Shown here piece after piece: positions 9,533-17,604 of a stretch of DNA of 63,709 bases. Within the stretch, counting starts at the first letter, position 1. Each line of letters starts with the position of its first letter. The notes beneath the pieces were generated by a model. It was not told where the DNA came from and ran no database searches. It worked only from the letters and a program-made list of their open reading frames with translations. The translations under genes were made by a program, and so were the position numbers. The stretch is from a bacterium HR17 (GTDB lineage Bacteria > Armatimonadota > Fervidibacteria > Fervidibacterales > Fervidibacteraceae): assembly GCA_002898575.1 (NCBI GenBank), contig BEHT01000018.1, positions 1 to 63,709 of the forward strand. Direction: 5' to 3'.

Positions 9533-9635
9533 TGGCGGGGGCAAGCGTTGACCGGCGGTGCCCGCCAACTTCGGAGGGCGCGTCTCCTGACGCGCCGATT
9601 GGCGGGGCAGGCGTTGACCGGTGGCGCCCGCCAAC
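9533..9635. repeat. Two 37-bp hairpin units flanking a TCCT-loop hairpin
   Basis: A unit running from TTGGCGGGG through GCGTTGACCGG to GCCCGCCAAC occurs at 9533-9569 and again at 9599-9635, with only a few changes. Each unit can fold on itself (TTGGCGGG with CCCGCCAA). Between them at 9571-9604 sits a TCGGAGGG...TCTCCTGA...CGCCGA hairpin of the family also found at 16251 and 62033. The block lies between divergent pyrG and the epimerase gene. Confidence 0.75.
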
Positions 9636-9745
9636 TATTGTAGGACAACAGCCGCAAGGACGCACGCTCACGCCCATGAAAAAATCACTGTCGGCATCGG
9701 ACGGATTATCAACGCTACAATTTTCGGCGGGAAGGAGGGCGTGCC

Positions 9746-10624
9746 ATGAAACTGGCGGTCATCACCGACGAAGTCTCGCAGGACTTGGAGGTCGTGTTGG
9801 CGCTGGCGCGCGCATTTGGGTTGGCGGCGATTGAACTGCGGTCGCTGTGGAACAAAGCCCCACACGAGTTGACCGCCGATGAAGTGCGCCGCATCAAGCA
9901 GCGCTGTGCCGACGAAGGGCTCACCGTCTGCTCTATCGCGTCGCCCGTGTTCAAGTGCGACTACGGTGACCCGCGACAGGAGCAAGCGCACATGGACATC
10001 TTGCGCCGATGCGTGGACATCGCGCACGAATTGGGGGCACCGTTGGTGCGCATTTTCACCTTTTGGCGCAAGCCGCCTTACCCCTCGTGGGACGCCATCG
10101 CAGAAAAGCTGCACGCCGCCGCCTGCGTGGTGGAAGGGACGGGATTGATACTGGGCGTAGAAAACGAGCCGACGACGATGGCGACCAACGCCCGCAAGGT
10201 CGTGGCAGTGTTGACCCGTCTCCAGCACCCGCAGGTGAAAGCCGTTTGGGACCCCGGCAACGATGTCTTTGACCCCGACCGCGAGGTGCCCTACCCTGAC
10301 GGCTACGAGACGGTCAAGGCATGGATCGCCCACATCCACATCAAGGACGGCAAATGGAACGCTGCCGAAGAGCGGTTTGAGCCGACACCCATCGGGGACG
10401 GCGCAGTGGACTATCGCAACCAGTTGCGGGCGTTGGTGCAAAACGGTTACGATGGCTATTTGTCGCTGGAAACACATTGGCGCCCCGTGACTCAACTGCC
10501 CGAAGACTTAGTGCAGATGCCCAAAGGTGAGCAGTTCTCCTACATGGGCGATGTCGCCAGCCGCGAATGCTTGACAAGATTGAAGGCACTGCTGCGCGAG
10601 GTCGGGGCGCCCGTTGCGGCGTGA
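9746..10624 (+). CDS. Sugar phosphate isomerase/epimerase (TIM barrel)
   Basis: 292 residues; ATG 9746 is preceded by GAAGGAGGG. The N-terminus MKLAVITDEVSQDLE and the later motifs fit the xylose-isomerase-like barrel: LGVENEPTTMATNARKV (Glu ligand), VWDPGNDVFDP (Asp), HIHIKDGKW (His-x-His-x-x-Asp) and LSLETHW (final Glu). Substrate is unknown; relatives include inosose dehydratases and hydroxypyruvate isomerases. It is followed closely by the two amidohydrolase-fold genes, suggesting one transcription unit from 9746 to at least 12158. Confidence 0.87.
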   Translation: MKLAVITDEVSQDLEVVLALARAFGLAAIELRSLWNKAPHELTADEVRRIKQRCADEGLTVCSIASPVFKCDYGDPRQEQAHMDILRRCVDIAHELGAPLVRIFTFWRKPPYPSWDAIAEKLHAAACVVEGTGLILGVENEPTTMATNARKVVAVLTRLQHPQVKAVWDPGNDVFDPDREVPYPDGYETVKAWIAHIHIKDGKWNAAEERFEPTPIGDGAVDYRNQLRALVQNGYDGYLSLETHWRPVTQLPEDLVQMPKGEQFSYMGDVASRECLTRLKALLREVGAPVAA

Positions 10625-10655
10625 CGGGATGGGTCGGGGGCACTCCCTTTGAGCG

Positions 10656-11411
10656 ATGGAGGTGGTGCGGTTGGCGGCGGCAACCGGTTTGCCGATTGTG
10701 GATTGCAACACTTGGGTCGGGTTTTACCCGCGCCAAGCCATTGACCTGAGCCCGGCACTGTTGCGCCGCGTGATGCAGCGCTACGGTGTGGCGCGGGCGT
10801 TGTTCGTCCACACGACGGCGGTCTTTTACGACCCCAGCACGGGCAACGATTTAGCGGTGCAAACCGCCCACGAAAGCGGTGGGGTGTTGTTGCCCGTCGC
10901 CACGCTCAACCCGCTGTATTTTCGGGGCATGGTGGAGGAGGCGGAGCGGCGCCGCCAGCAGGGGTTTCGGCTGTTCCGCTTTTTCCCCCAATGGCAAGGT
11001 TGGCAACCGCGCATTGCTCCTTTCCGCGCCCTGACCGAATGGCTCAATGAGAAAGGTGTCCCCTTTCTGGTGGATTGCCCCGTCGTCGGCTGGGTCAGCG
11101 ACTTGGCAGAGTTGGCGGACAAATTGAGCGTGCCCATCGTGTTGGTCGGCGTGCATGAGGGCAATCTGAGCGAGGCGCTGTGGGCCCTCAAAAGTTGCCC
11201 CAACCTGTATCTGGAAACGAGCCGTCTGACGCACCCTGACGGTTACGAAATGGTCGCCGCTGAGGTCGGAGCGGAACGGTTGGTCTTTGGCAGCGGCGCG
11301 CCCTTGCACTACTTCGCCAGCGCGCTGCTACCGCTGTTGCATTCTGCGCTCTCGGACGACGACAAGCGAAAAGTGTTAGTGGACAATTTGCGCCGCATCG
11401 TTCAAGCGTGA
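10656..11411 (+). CDS. Amidohydrolase-2-fold protein lacking the usual metal ligands (first of pair)
   Basis: 251 residues from ATG 10656. No site precedes that ATG, whereas GGAGGTG at 10658-10664 sits six bases before an in-frame TTG at 10671, so translation may start there. The overall pattern is that of the Amidohydro_2 TIM-barrel family (start LPIVDC, then GFRLFRFFPQ, VLVGVHEGN, CPNLYLETSRL, RLVFGSGAPLH). The expected D-x-H-x-H motif reads D-C-N-T-W, and the expected G-S-D near the C-terminus reads G-S-G. It is therefore probably not a classic metal hydrolase. It pairs with the gene at 11424, which shows the same losses. Confidence 0.7.
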   Translation: MEVVRLAAATGLPIVDCNTWVGFYPRQAIDLSPALLRRVMQRYGVARALFVHTTAVFYDPSTGNDLAVQTAHESGGVLLPVATLNPLYFRGMVEEAERRRQQGFRLFRFFPQWQGWQPRIAPFRALTEWLNEKGVPFLVDCPVVGWVSDLAELADKLSVPIVLVGVHEGNLSEALWALKSCPNLYLETSRLTHPDGYEMVAAEVGAERLVFGSGAPLHYFASALLPLLHSALSDDDKRKVLVDNLRRIVQA

Positions 11412-11423
11412 GGGGATGAAACG

Positions 11424-12158
11424 ATGCCCATCGTGGACGCCTACGCCGAACTGGGCTGGTGGACGCTCTATCATCGCGACGGCGACGAAATAGAAGCGAT
11501 CGCGCGTTACGCTGACCGTTACGGGATGACGACGGTGTGCATCGCCTCGGCGGAAGCGCTGCGGGGCGACTTACAGTTGGGCAACCGCAAAATCGCCGAA
11601 CTGGTGCGTCAGCACCAACGGTTGAAGGGCTATGTCGTCGTCAACCCCAACCATCCCGAGGAATCGGCGGAAGACATGAAGCGCTACTTGGGGCAAGCGC
11701 ACTTCGTCGGCATCGTCTTGCCGCCGCCCAGTTTGGCGTATGCCCTGTCATCGTGGCGCACGGTGGAATTGGTCAAGATGGCGCGGCGCTACGATGTGCC
11801 CTTCGTCGCCTTCGCTGAAACGGCAGAAGACGCGCAAGGCTTGGTCGCCCTGACGAAAGCCTTCGCAGGCGTTCGGTTCGTCATGGTGCCCTTGCAAGGC
11901 TGCGATTGGTGGGCGGCATTGAAAATCGTGGCAGAGGTCGCTAACATTGCTGTGGTCGTGTCCGGACTGCTCACGGAGCGCGGCATCGCCGAACAAGCCA
12001 TCGCGTTGTTGGGCGAACGGCGCGTGTTGTTCGGCAGTGGCATGACCCGCTTCCATCCCGCTTGCGGACTCGGTATCGTTTACGAAGCCGAATTGACCGA
12101 ACGCCAGCGTGCGATGGTGCTGGAAACCAACGCCCGCCAATGGCTGCTGGGGGTGTGA
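11424..12158 (+). CDS. Amidohydrolase-2-fold protein lacking the usual metal ligands (second of pair)
   Basis: 244 residues; ATG 11424 is preceded by GAGGGGATGAAACG. Like its upstream neighbour it starts with a strand plus acidic residue (MPIVDAYAELG), but both His of the D-x-H-x-H motif are replaced, and the C-terminal G-S-D is G-S-G (RRVLFGSGMTRFHP). The pair looks like diverged copies of one ancestral gene, spaced by 12 bases. A structural, binding or non-hydrolytic role is possible; function is unknown. Confidence 0.65.
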   Translation: MPIVDAYAELGWWTLYHRDGDEIEAIARYADRYGMTTVCIASAEALRGDLQLGNRKIAELVRQHQRLKGYVVVNPNHPEESAEDMKRYLGQAHFVGIVLPPPSLAYALSSWRTVELVKMARRYDVPFVAFAETAEDAQGLVALTKAFAGVRFVMVPLQGCDWWAALKIVAEVANIAVVVSGLLTERGIAEQAIALLGERRVLFGSGMTRFHPACGLGIVYEAELTERQRAMVLETNARQWLLGV

Positions 12159-12187
12159 CGGGCGCCCAGCGCAAGGGGATGATGGCG

Positions 12188-12565
12188 ATGATGGAAAACC
12201 AAGTCTCGTTGGACGAACTGTTGGCGAAAGCCGATGCCTTGCGTTACGACGGACATTACGACGAGGCGGAGCAACTTTACCTGCAGATTTTGCAACAGCA
12301 ACCCGACAACGCCGCCGCCCACTGCGGTTTGGGTTTGGTCTATTGCTTTCACGGCGGGCGCTTTGATGAAAGCGTGGAAGAGTTGCGCAAGGCGGTCGAG
12401 TTGGCTCCCGCCAATATCTCCTATCGCCTGCATCTCGCCAAGACGCTGACGATGCTGGGCATGTATGAAGAAGCCAAAGCAGAGTTTGAGAAGGTGCTGG
12501 AAATTGACCCTGAAAACGAGGAAGCCACCAAACAACTGGCTTATTTCGCCGAATGGGGCATCTAG
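12188..12565 (+). CDS. TPR-repeat protein
   Basis: 125 residues from ATG 12188, chosen because AAGGGG ends nine bases earlier; ATGs at 12179, 12182 and 12191 are in the same frame. Three tetratricopeptide repeats span nearly the whole protein: ADALRYDGHYDEAEQLYLQIL, then VYCFHGGRFDESVEELRKAV, then TLTMLGMYEEAKAEFEKVL. Tetratricopeptide arrays mediate protein-protein contacts; no partner is indicated. Confidence 0.78.
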   Translation: MMENQVSLDELLAKADALRYDGHYDEAEQLYLQILQQQPDNAAAHCGLGLVYCFHGGRFDESVEELRKAVELAPANISYRLHLAKTLTMLGMYEEAKAEFEKVLEIDPENEEATKQLAYFAEWGI

Positions 12566-12646
12566 GCAACGAGGGCGCCGCTGTGCCCCAAGGCGCTGCC
12601 GTTGCGGCACCACTGTAACCGCTGCTGTTCCAACGAGGTGACGAAG

Positions 12647-14446
12647 ATGCGCGGGCGATGGGGTGTTGTCTTCGCCGTTTTGCTGGCGTTGCTGTCGCGC
12701 GTCGTCGGCGATTTGGCGTCTTACAAGACCGTCGCCACAACCGCTATCACAGCCGCAGAGTTGCGCGAGCATGTGCGTTATCTGGCATCGGACGAACTGC
12801 AAGGGCGCGGCGGGGGCACCGAGGGGGCGCGCAAAGCCCGCGAATACATTGCCGCACTGTTCGCTCAGTGGGGCTTGAAACCGATGGGCGAAGACGGCAC
12901 CTACTTCCAACGCTTTACCTTCACAGGACGCTTACGGCTGGGCGATGGCAATGCCCTGACCCTGACGCTCCCCGATGGGACAACGAAAACCTTCGCGCCC
13001 GAAAAGGAGTTTCTGCCTTTGGCGCTGTCTGCGAACGGGGAATCTGAAGGCGAACTGGTGTTCGTCGGCTACGGCATCAGCGCGCCTGACAAAGGTTACG
13101 ACGACTATGCGGGCGTGGATGTGCGAGGCAAAATCGTGTTGGCGCTGCGAGGTATGCCCGCCAACGACACCGCGTTGCTGCAAGAGGCGATGTTCCCCAC
13201 CAAGTTGCGGGTCGCCCGCGAGAAAGGGGCGCACGCCATCGTCTTGGTCGCAGGTCCGCACAGCCCTTTTGACGACGCACCCGTGCCGTTTTGGAACGAA
13301 CCGATCACAGCGGACGCGGGCATTCTCGCCGTTACGGTCAAACGCACCTTTGCCGAGACGCTGCTGCCGTTGGCAGAGGTGCAAAAGCAAATTGACGAAA
13401 CCCGCAAACCCCGCTCGTTCGCTATCCCCAACGCCAAAGTGCGGCTGCAGGTCCACTTGGTGCGCGAGCGGTTAGAAGACGCCAATGTGTTGGGTTTAGT
13501 GGAGGGACACAACCCACAACGCAAAAATGAAGTGGTCGTCGTCGGCGCGCATTACGACCATTTGGGCGTCGGTGCGGACGAAAACGGGCAGCAGCGCATC
13601 TTTTACGGCGCCGACGATAACGCGTCAGGCACGGCAGGGCTGCTGGAACTGGCGCAATATTTCGCCGCTCACCGCCACCGGCTGCAACGCAGCGTGCTGT
13701 TTATCGCCTTCGGCGCAGAAGAGCGCGGCTTGATTGGTTCGCTGCATTTTGTCAGCCATCCGACCGTCCCGTTGGAGCGCATCGTGGCGATGGTCAACTT
13801 GGACATGATTGGGCGGTTGCGCGACAACACGCTTTATTTGCTGGGACGCGACAGTTCGCCTGTTTGGGCGAAGTTGGTGGAAGAGGTCAATAACGCTTTC
13901 GGTTTCACCCTGCGCGATTCGCCCGGCATCTTTGGCGCCAGTGACCACTTCGCCTTTTACAACCGCGGCGTTCCTGTGCTGTTCTTTTTCACGGGCATGC
14001 ACGAAAACTATCACCGTCCCAGCGACCGATGGGACACGCTCAACTACGAGGGCATGGAGCGGCTGCTGAAGATGGTATCTGTCCTCGTTGAGCGCATCGC
14101 CGGCTTGCCCGAACGCCCGCCCTTCCAACGCTCAACGGGATCGGAGCAACCGCTCATCGCGGGCGCCCGCGTTAGCACGGGCGTCGTGCCTGATTACGGA
14201 TGGGAGGGTGGAGGCGTCAAGTTGTTGAGCGTTCGCCCCAACAGCCCAGCGGAAAGGGCAGGGTTGAAGGCGGGTGACATCATCGTAGAAGTGGTGGGCA
14301 AAAAAGTTCGCAACATCTACGACTACACCGCCATTTTAGCGGAGTTGGAGCCGCACAAGCCTGTCCCCTTTGTCGTCCTGCGGGACGGGCGACGGGTGAC
14401 GCTGACGGTGACGCCCGAACCGGCGCAGCGCCGACCTAATCAGTAG
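12647..14446 (+). CDS. Secreted M28-family peptidase with PA and PDZ domains
   Basis: 599 residues; ATG 12647 has GAGGTGA upstream. Residues 1-24 look like a signal peptide (MRGRWGVVFAVLLALLSRVVG). A protease-associated region lies about residues 125-270. The zinc peptidase core follows: V-V-G-A-H-Y-D-H-L-G (first His/Asp), G-A-D-D-N-A-S-G-T (bridging Asp), F-G-A-E-E-R-G (catalytic Glu pair), N-L-D-M-I-G (Asp) and a late His in MHENYHRPSDRWD. A PDZ domain with SPAERAGLKAGDIIVEV occupies the C-terminus. It probably removes N-terminal amino acids from peptides outside the cytoplasm. Confidence 0.92.
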   Translation: MRGRWGVVFAVLLALLSRVVGDLASYKTVATTAITAAELREHVRYLASDELQGRGGGTEGARKAREYIAALFAQWGLKPMGEDGTYFQRFTFTGRLRLGDGNALTLTLPDGTTKTFAPEKEFLPLALSANGESEGELVFVGYGISAPDKGYDDYAGVDVRGKIVLALRGMPANDTALLQEAMFPTKLRVAREKGAHAIVLVAGPHSPFDDAPVPFWNEPITADAGILAVTVKRTFAETLLPLAEVQKQIDETRKPRSFAIPNAKVRLQVHLVRERLEDANVLGLVEGHNPQRKNEVVVVGAHYDHLGVGADENGQQRIFYGADDNASGTAGLLELAQYFAAHRHRLQRSVLFIAFGAEERGLIGSLHFVSHPTVPLERIVAMVNLDMIGRLRDNTLYLLGRDSSPVWAKLVEEVNNAFGFTLRDSPGIFGASDHFAFYNRGVPVLFFFTGMHENYHRPSDRWDTLNYEGMERLLKMVSVLVERIAGLPERPPFQRSTGSEQPLIAGARVSTGVVPDYGWEGGGVKLLSVRPNSPAERAGLKAGDIIVEVVGKKVRNIYDYTAILAELEPHKPVPFVVLRDGRRVTLTVTPEPAQRRPNQ

Positions 14447-14466
14447 GGGCGCAACCGGTTGCGCCT
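14447..14466 (+). terminator. Palindromic hairpin after the peptidase gene
   Basis: The sequence GGCGCAACCGGTTGCGCC is a perfect 18-base palindrome directly after the M28 stop codon, followed only by TTT. It could terminate transcription, but the weak T-tract and its GTAGGGGCGCA opening, shared with the hairpin at 60475-60509, also fit a dispersed repeat. Confidence 0.45.
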
Positions 14467-14514
14467 TTGACGGTCGGCGTTTAACTCAATTTCGGCAAAA
14501 GGAGGCGGACGAAG

Positions 14515-14766
14515 ATGGCGCGCTTGGTGCGACATGACCGCAACCGCCCCTACACCATTCAGGTGGAGGGCAAGACGATCGCTATCTGTGCCTGCGGCTT
14601 GTCCCACAACAAGCCCTATTGCGACGGCACGCACCGCACGACCTGGGATGAAGATGCCGACACCCTTTACGCCTACGACACTGACCGCAACAGGGTGCGG
14701 GTGCAATTGACGGACGAACAGGGCAACCCCGTCGCTGTCCCGTCCGAGTATCCGCCCGTTGAGTAA
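14515..14766 (+). CDS. CDGSH-type iron-sulfur protein
   Basis: 83 residues; ATG 14515 is preceded by AAAGGAGG. The motif C-A-C-G-L-S-H-N-K-P-Y-C-D-G-T-H (residues about 24-39) provides the three Cys and one His that hold a 2Fe-2S cluster in this family (C-x-C-x2-S-x3-P-x-C-D-G-x-H). The remaining sequence (DADTLYAYDTDRNRVRVQ) is typical of bacterial single-CDGSH proteins. Role unknown, probably electron transfer or redox sensing in the cytoplasm. Confidence 0.9.
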   Translation: MARLVRHDRNRPYTIQVEGKTIAICACGLSHNKPYCDGTHRTTWDEDADTLYAYDTDRNRVRVQLTDEQGNPVAVPSEYPPVE

Positions 14767-14863
14767 CCCGAGCGCGTCGGCAGACAGCCCTTTTTCAAGG
14801 GCAGCGCAGCGGTCGGATCGCAAACCGGTCGCGCCCCTGCGGCTGAACTGAGGTGACCCATGG

Positions 14864-16168
14864 ATGGCGACGAAGTTTAAAGCCCCGCGCGGGACAAAGG
14901 ACATTTTGCCTGACGAGATCGCCGCGTGGCGGTTCGTGGAAGAGACTTTTCGGGCACTGTGCGCCTGTTACGGTTACCGCGAAATCCGCACGCCGACTTT
15001 TGAGGACATCGGCTTGTTTGAGCGGACGGCAGGGGTAACTTCGGACATCGTGCAAAAACAGATGTTCGCCGTCTTGCCCTACGGGGTGCGCCATCCCGCC
15101 AGCGCAGACGAGCGGTGGGTGTTGCGCCCTGAAGGGACAGCGCCCGTCGCCCGCGCCGTCTTAGAGCACGGCTTGCTGCAGCAAACGCCGCTGGTCAAGG
15201 TGTTCTACATCGCACCGATTTTCCGCTACGAGCGCCCGCAAGCGGGACGGTTGCGCCAGCACCATCAATGCGGCGTGGAAGCCATCGGTTCGTCCGACCC
15301 TGCGTTGGATGCGGAAGTCATCGCGTTGGGCACCGCCTTCCTCACGCAAGTCGGCGCTGACAGGTTCACCGTCCAGCTGAACTCCATCGGCTGCCTCAAC
15401 CCCGACTGCCGTCCGCGTTACCGCGAAGCACTTTTCGCCTTTTTACGCGACCATGAAAGTGCCCTGTGCACCGATTGCCAGCGGCGGATGACGCAAAATC
15501 CGCTGCGGGTTTTGGACTGCAAAGAGGAGCGATGTCAAGCCATCGTCGCCCAAGCGCCCGTCACATTGGACTACCTTTGCGCCGACTGTCGCACCCACTT
15601 TGACCAAGTGCGCCGCTGGCTGGATAAACTGGGCATCGCTTACGCCCTCAACGGGCGGTTGGTACGGGGTTTGGACTACTACACGCGGACGGTGTTTGAG
15701 TTTGTGCACCCTGATTTGGGCGCGCAAAGTACAGTGTTAGCAGGGGGGCGTTACGACGGGCTCATCGCGGCGTTGGGAGGTGAACCGACCCCCGGCGTCG
15801 GGTTCGGTTGTGGCGTAGAACGCACCCTGTTAGCCCGCTACGCCAACGGGCGCACCTTGCCCTCTGAGCCCGTCATAGACGCCTTCGTCGCCGTCGCAGC
15901 GCCTGAAGCGCGTGGGACCGCCATCGCCTTGCTGTTCGCTTTGCGGCAGGCGGGCGTTCGCGCCGATACCGACTTTTTGGGGCGCAGTTTAAAAGCACAG
16001 ATGCGGTTCGCCGACAAGTTGGGCGCCCGGTTCGTGCTCATCGTCGGCGATGAAGAGGTGCGGGAAAACACCGTCACCGTGCGAGACATGCGCCAAAGTG
16101 AGCAATGGCGTGAGCCCCTGCCGCAGGTCGTAGACCGAATAAAATGGGCGCTGCAAGGGCAAAGGTGA
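14864..16168 (+). CDS. hisS: Histidine-tRNA ligase
   Basis: 434 residues, normal family length; ATG 14864 follows GAGGTGA. It charges tRNA-His with histidine using ATP. Class II synthetase motifs are visible: PRGTKDILPDE at the N-terminus, motif 2 around FRYERPQAGRLRQHHQCGVE, the histidine-specific LVRGLDYYTRTVFEF, and motif 3 GGRYDGLIAALGG...GVGFGCGVERTLL. The C-terminal anticodon-binding domain ends near RDMRQSEQWREPLPQVVDRI. An overlapping ATG at 14853 is out of frame. Confidence 0.97.
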   Translation: MATKFKAPRGTKDILPDEIAAWRFVEETFRALCACYGYREIRTPTFEDIGLFERTAGVTSDIVQKQMFAVLPYGVRHPASADERWVLRPEGTAPVARAVLEHGLLQQTPLVKVFYIAPIFRYERPQAGRLRQHHQCGVEAIGSSDPALDAEVIALGTAFLTQVGADRFTVQLNSIGCLNPDCRPRYREALFAFLRDHESALCTDCQRRMTQNPLRVLDCKEERCQAIVAQAPVTLDYLCADCRTHFDQVRRWLDKLGIAYALNGRLVRGLDYYTRTVFEFVHPDLGAQSTVLAGGRYDGLIAALGGEPTPGVGFGCGVERTLLARYANGRTLPSEPVIDAFVAVAAPEARGTAIALLFALRQAGVRADTDFLGRSLKAQMRFADKLGARFVLIVGDEEVRENTVTVRDMRQSEQWREPLPQVVDRIKWALQGQR

Positions 16169-16342
16169 CGACACGCTTAGCCCGTTTAGTGTTGCCTAAC
16201 CGCCGCCTTTTCGGGGCGCCTTGCGCGATGTTTGTTTGCATGGGGTTTGGTCGGAGGGCGGCTCTCCTGAGCCGCCGAAAAATGACACGCAAACATTAAC
16301 GGCGCGTCAGGAGCCGCGCCCTTCAAGGCACTGCCGATGCAG
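16169..16342. repeat. Convergent spacer with two inverted copies of the TCCT-loop hairpin repeat
   Basis: Copy one, 16251-16284, opens TCGGAGGG, folds as an 8-bp stem GGCGGCTC/GAGCCGCC with loop TCCT and ends GAAAAATG. It matches the copy at 62033-62066 at 33 of 34 bases. Copy two, 16300-16325, is in the opposite orientation (GGCGCGTCAGGAGCCGCGCC). ATGTTTG at 16228 and CAAACAT at 16289 form an outer inverted pair. The spacer separates the convergent hisS and ribBA genes. Confidence 0.7.
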
Positions 16343-17554
16343 TCACAATTCAATCAGGTGCCCCATTTTGTCCCGCTTGGTCTCCAAGTAACGGCGGGCA
16401 AATTCACTTTGCGGTTCGGCGACCAGCGGGATACGCTCCACGATTTCCAGCCCGTAGCCAGAAAGCCCTGCCCGTTTCGTCGGGTTGTTCGTCATCAGAC
16501 GCATCTTGCGGACGCCCAAATCCCGCAAAACTTGCGCACCCAAACCGTAATCGCGGGCGTCCATTGGGTGCCCCAGTTTCAAGTTGGCGTCAACGGTGTC
16601 CATACCGGCGTCCTGCAACTCGTAAGCCTTCAGTTTGTTAAGCAACCCGATGCCCCGCCCTTCGTGGTGGGGGATGTAGAGCAACACGCCCCGCCCTTCG
16701 GCGGCGATTTTCTCCATCGCCAACCGCAGCTGGTTGCCGCAATCACACCGCAACGAAAAAAGCGCGTCGCCTGTCAGGCAGGCTGAGTGCACCCGGACCA
16801 AAATGGGTTCGTTGGGGTCAACTTCGCCCATCACCAGCGCCAAAAACGCCGCCCCATCCAACAGGCTTTCGTAAGCGATGAGCCGAAACTCCCCAAAGGG
16901 TGTCGGGTAGCGCGCCGTCGCTGCCCGGCGCACAAATTGCTCATGCTGCAACCGGTAGGCGATCAAGTCGGCGACGGTAACGATAACAAAGCCATGCTGC
17001 TCGGCAAACCGTTCCAAATCGGGCAGCCGCGCCATTGTCCCATCGTCGCGCAAAATTTCGCAGATGACGGCGGCGGGATACAACCCCGCCAGCCGGCATA
17101 AGTCCACGGCGGCTTCCGTGTGCCCAGCGCGACGCAACACCCCGCCCTCTTTCGCCCGCAAGGGGAAAACATGCCCAGGGCGGGTCAAGTCCGTCGGTTT
17201 CGTGTTAGGGTCAATGAGCACCTTGACGGTGATGGCGCGGTCATGCGCCGAGATGCCAGTCGTCACGCCAAAGCGCGGGTGGGCATCCACGGGCATCCCA
17301 AAGGGCGACCCAAAAGGCGAAGTGTTGTCGGTGGGTAGCAACGGGATGTGTAATTCGTCCAATCGTTCGCCCGTCAACGCGACACAGACCAGCCCGCGCC
17401 CGTGCTTGGTCATAAAGTTGATGGCGTCGGGCGTCACCTTTTCCGCTGCCAGCACCAAGTCGCCTTCGTTCTCGCGGTCTTCGTCGTCCACGACGATGAC
17501 GAAATTGCCTTTGCGCAGCTCCTCAAGGGCTTGCTCAATCGTCGCCAGTGGCAT
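16343..17554 (-). CDS. ribBA: Bifunctional 3,4-dihydroxy-2-butanone-4-phosphate synthase / GTP cyclohydrolase II
   Basis: 403 residues. The N-terminal RibB half (FVIVVDDEDRENEGDLVLAAE, then TDLTRPGHVFPLRAKEGGVLRRAGHTEAAVDL) makes the four-carbon unit from ribulose 5-phosphate. The C-terminal RibA half (VRVHSACLTGDALFSLRCDCGNQL with the zinc Cys, HHEGRGIGLLNKLKAYELQD) opens GTP. Together they feed riboflavin synthesis. No FMN riboswitch is expected upstream because glgC ends only about 50 bases away; it is probably the last gene of the galT-kinase-regulator-glgC run. Confidence 0.97.
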   Translation of the reverse strand: MPLATIEQALEELRKGNFVIVVDDEDRENEGDLVLAAEKVTPDAINFMTKHGRGLVCVALTGERLDELHIPLLPTDNTSPFGSPFGMPVDAHPRFGVTTGISAHDRAITVKVLIDPNTKPTDLTRPGHVFPLRAKEGGVLRRAGHTEAAVDLCRLAGLYPAAVICEILRDDGTMARLPDLERFAEQHGFVIVTVADLIAYRLQHEQFVRRAATARYPTPFGEFRLIAYESLLDGAAFLALVMGEVDPNEPILVRVHSACLTGDALFSLRCDCGNQLRLAMEKIAAEGRGVLLYIPHHEGRGIGLLNKLKAYELQDAGMDTVDANLKLGHPMDARDYGLGAQVLRDLGVRKMRLMTNNPTKRAGLSGYGLEIVERIPLVAEPQSEFARRYLETKRDKMGHLIEL

Positions 17555-17604
17555 CGTCGGTCACCGCCGCAAATTATGCGTCACGGTATCTCGTGCGGTC
17601 GCCC

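Noticed and set aside
9533-9635. CRISPR array
   Set aside because: Only two repeat units, themselves hairpins, and the single spacer is another repeat; no cas genes nearby.
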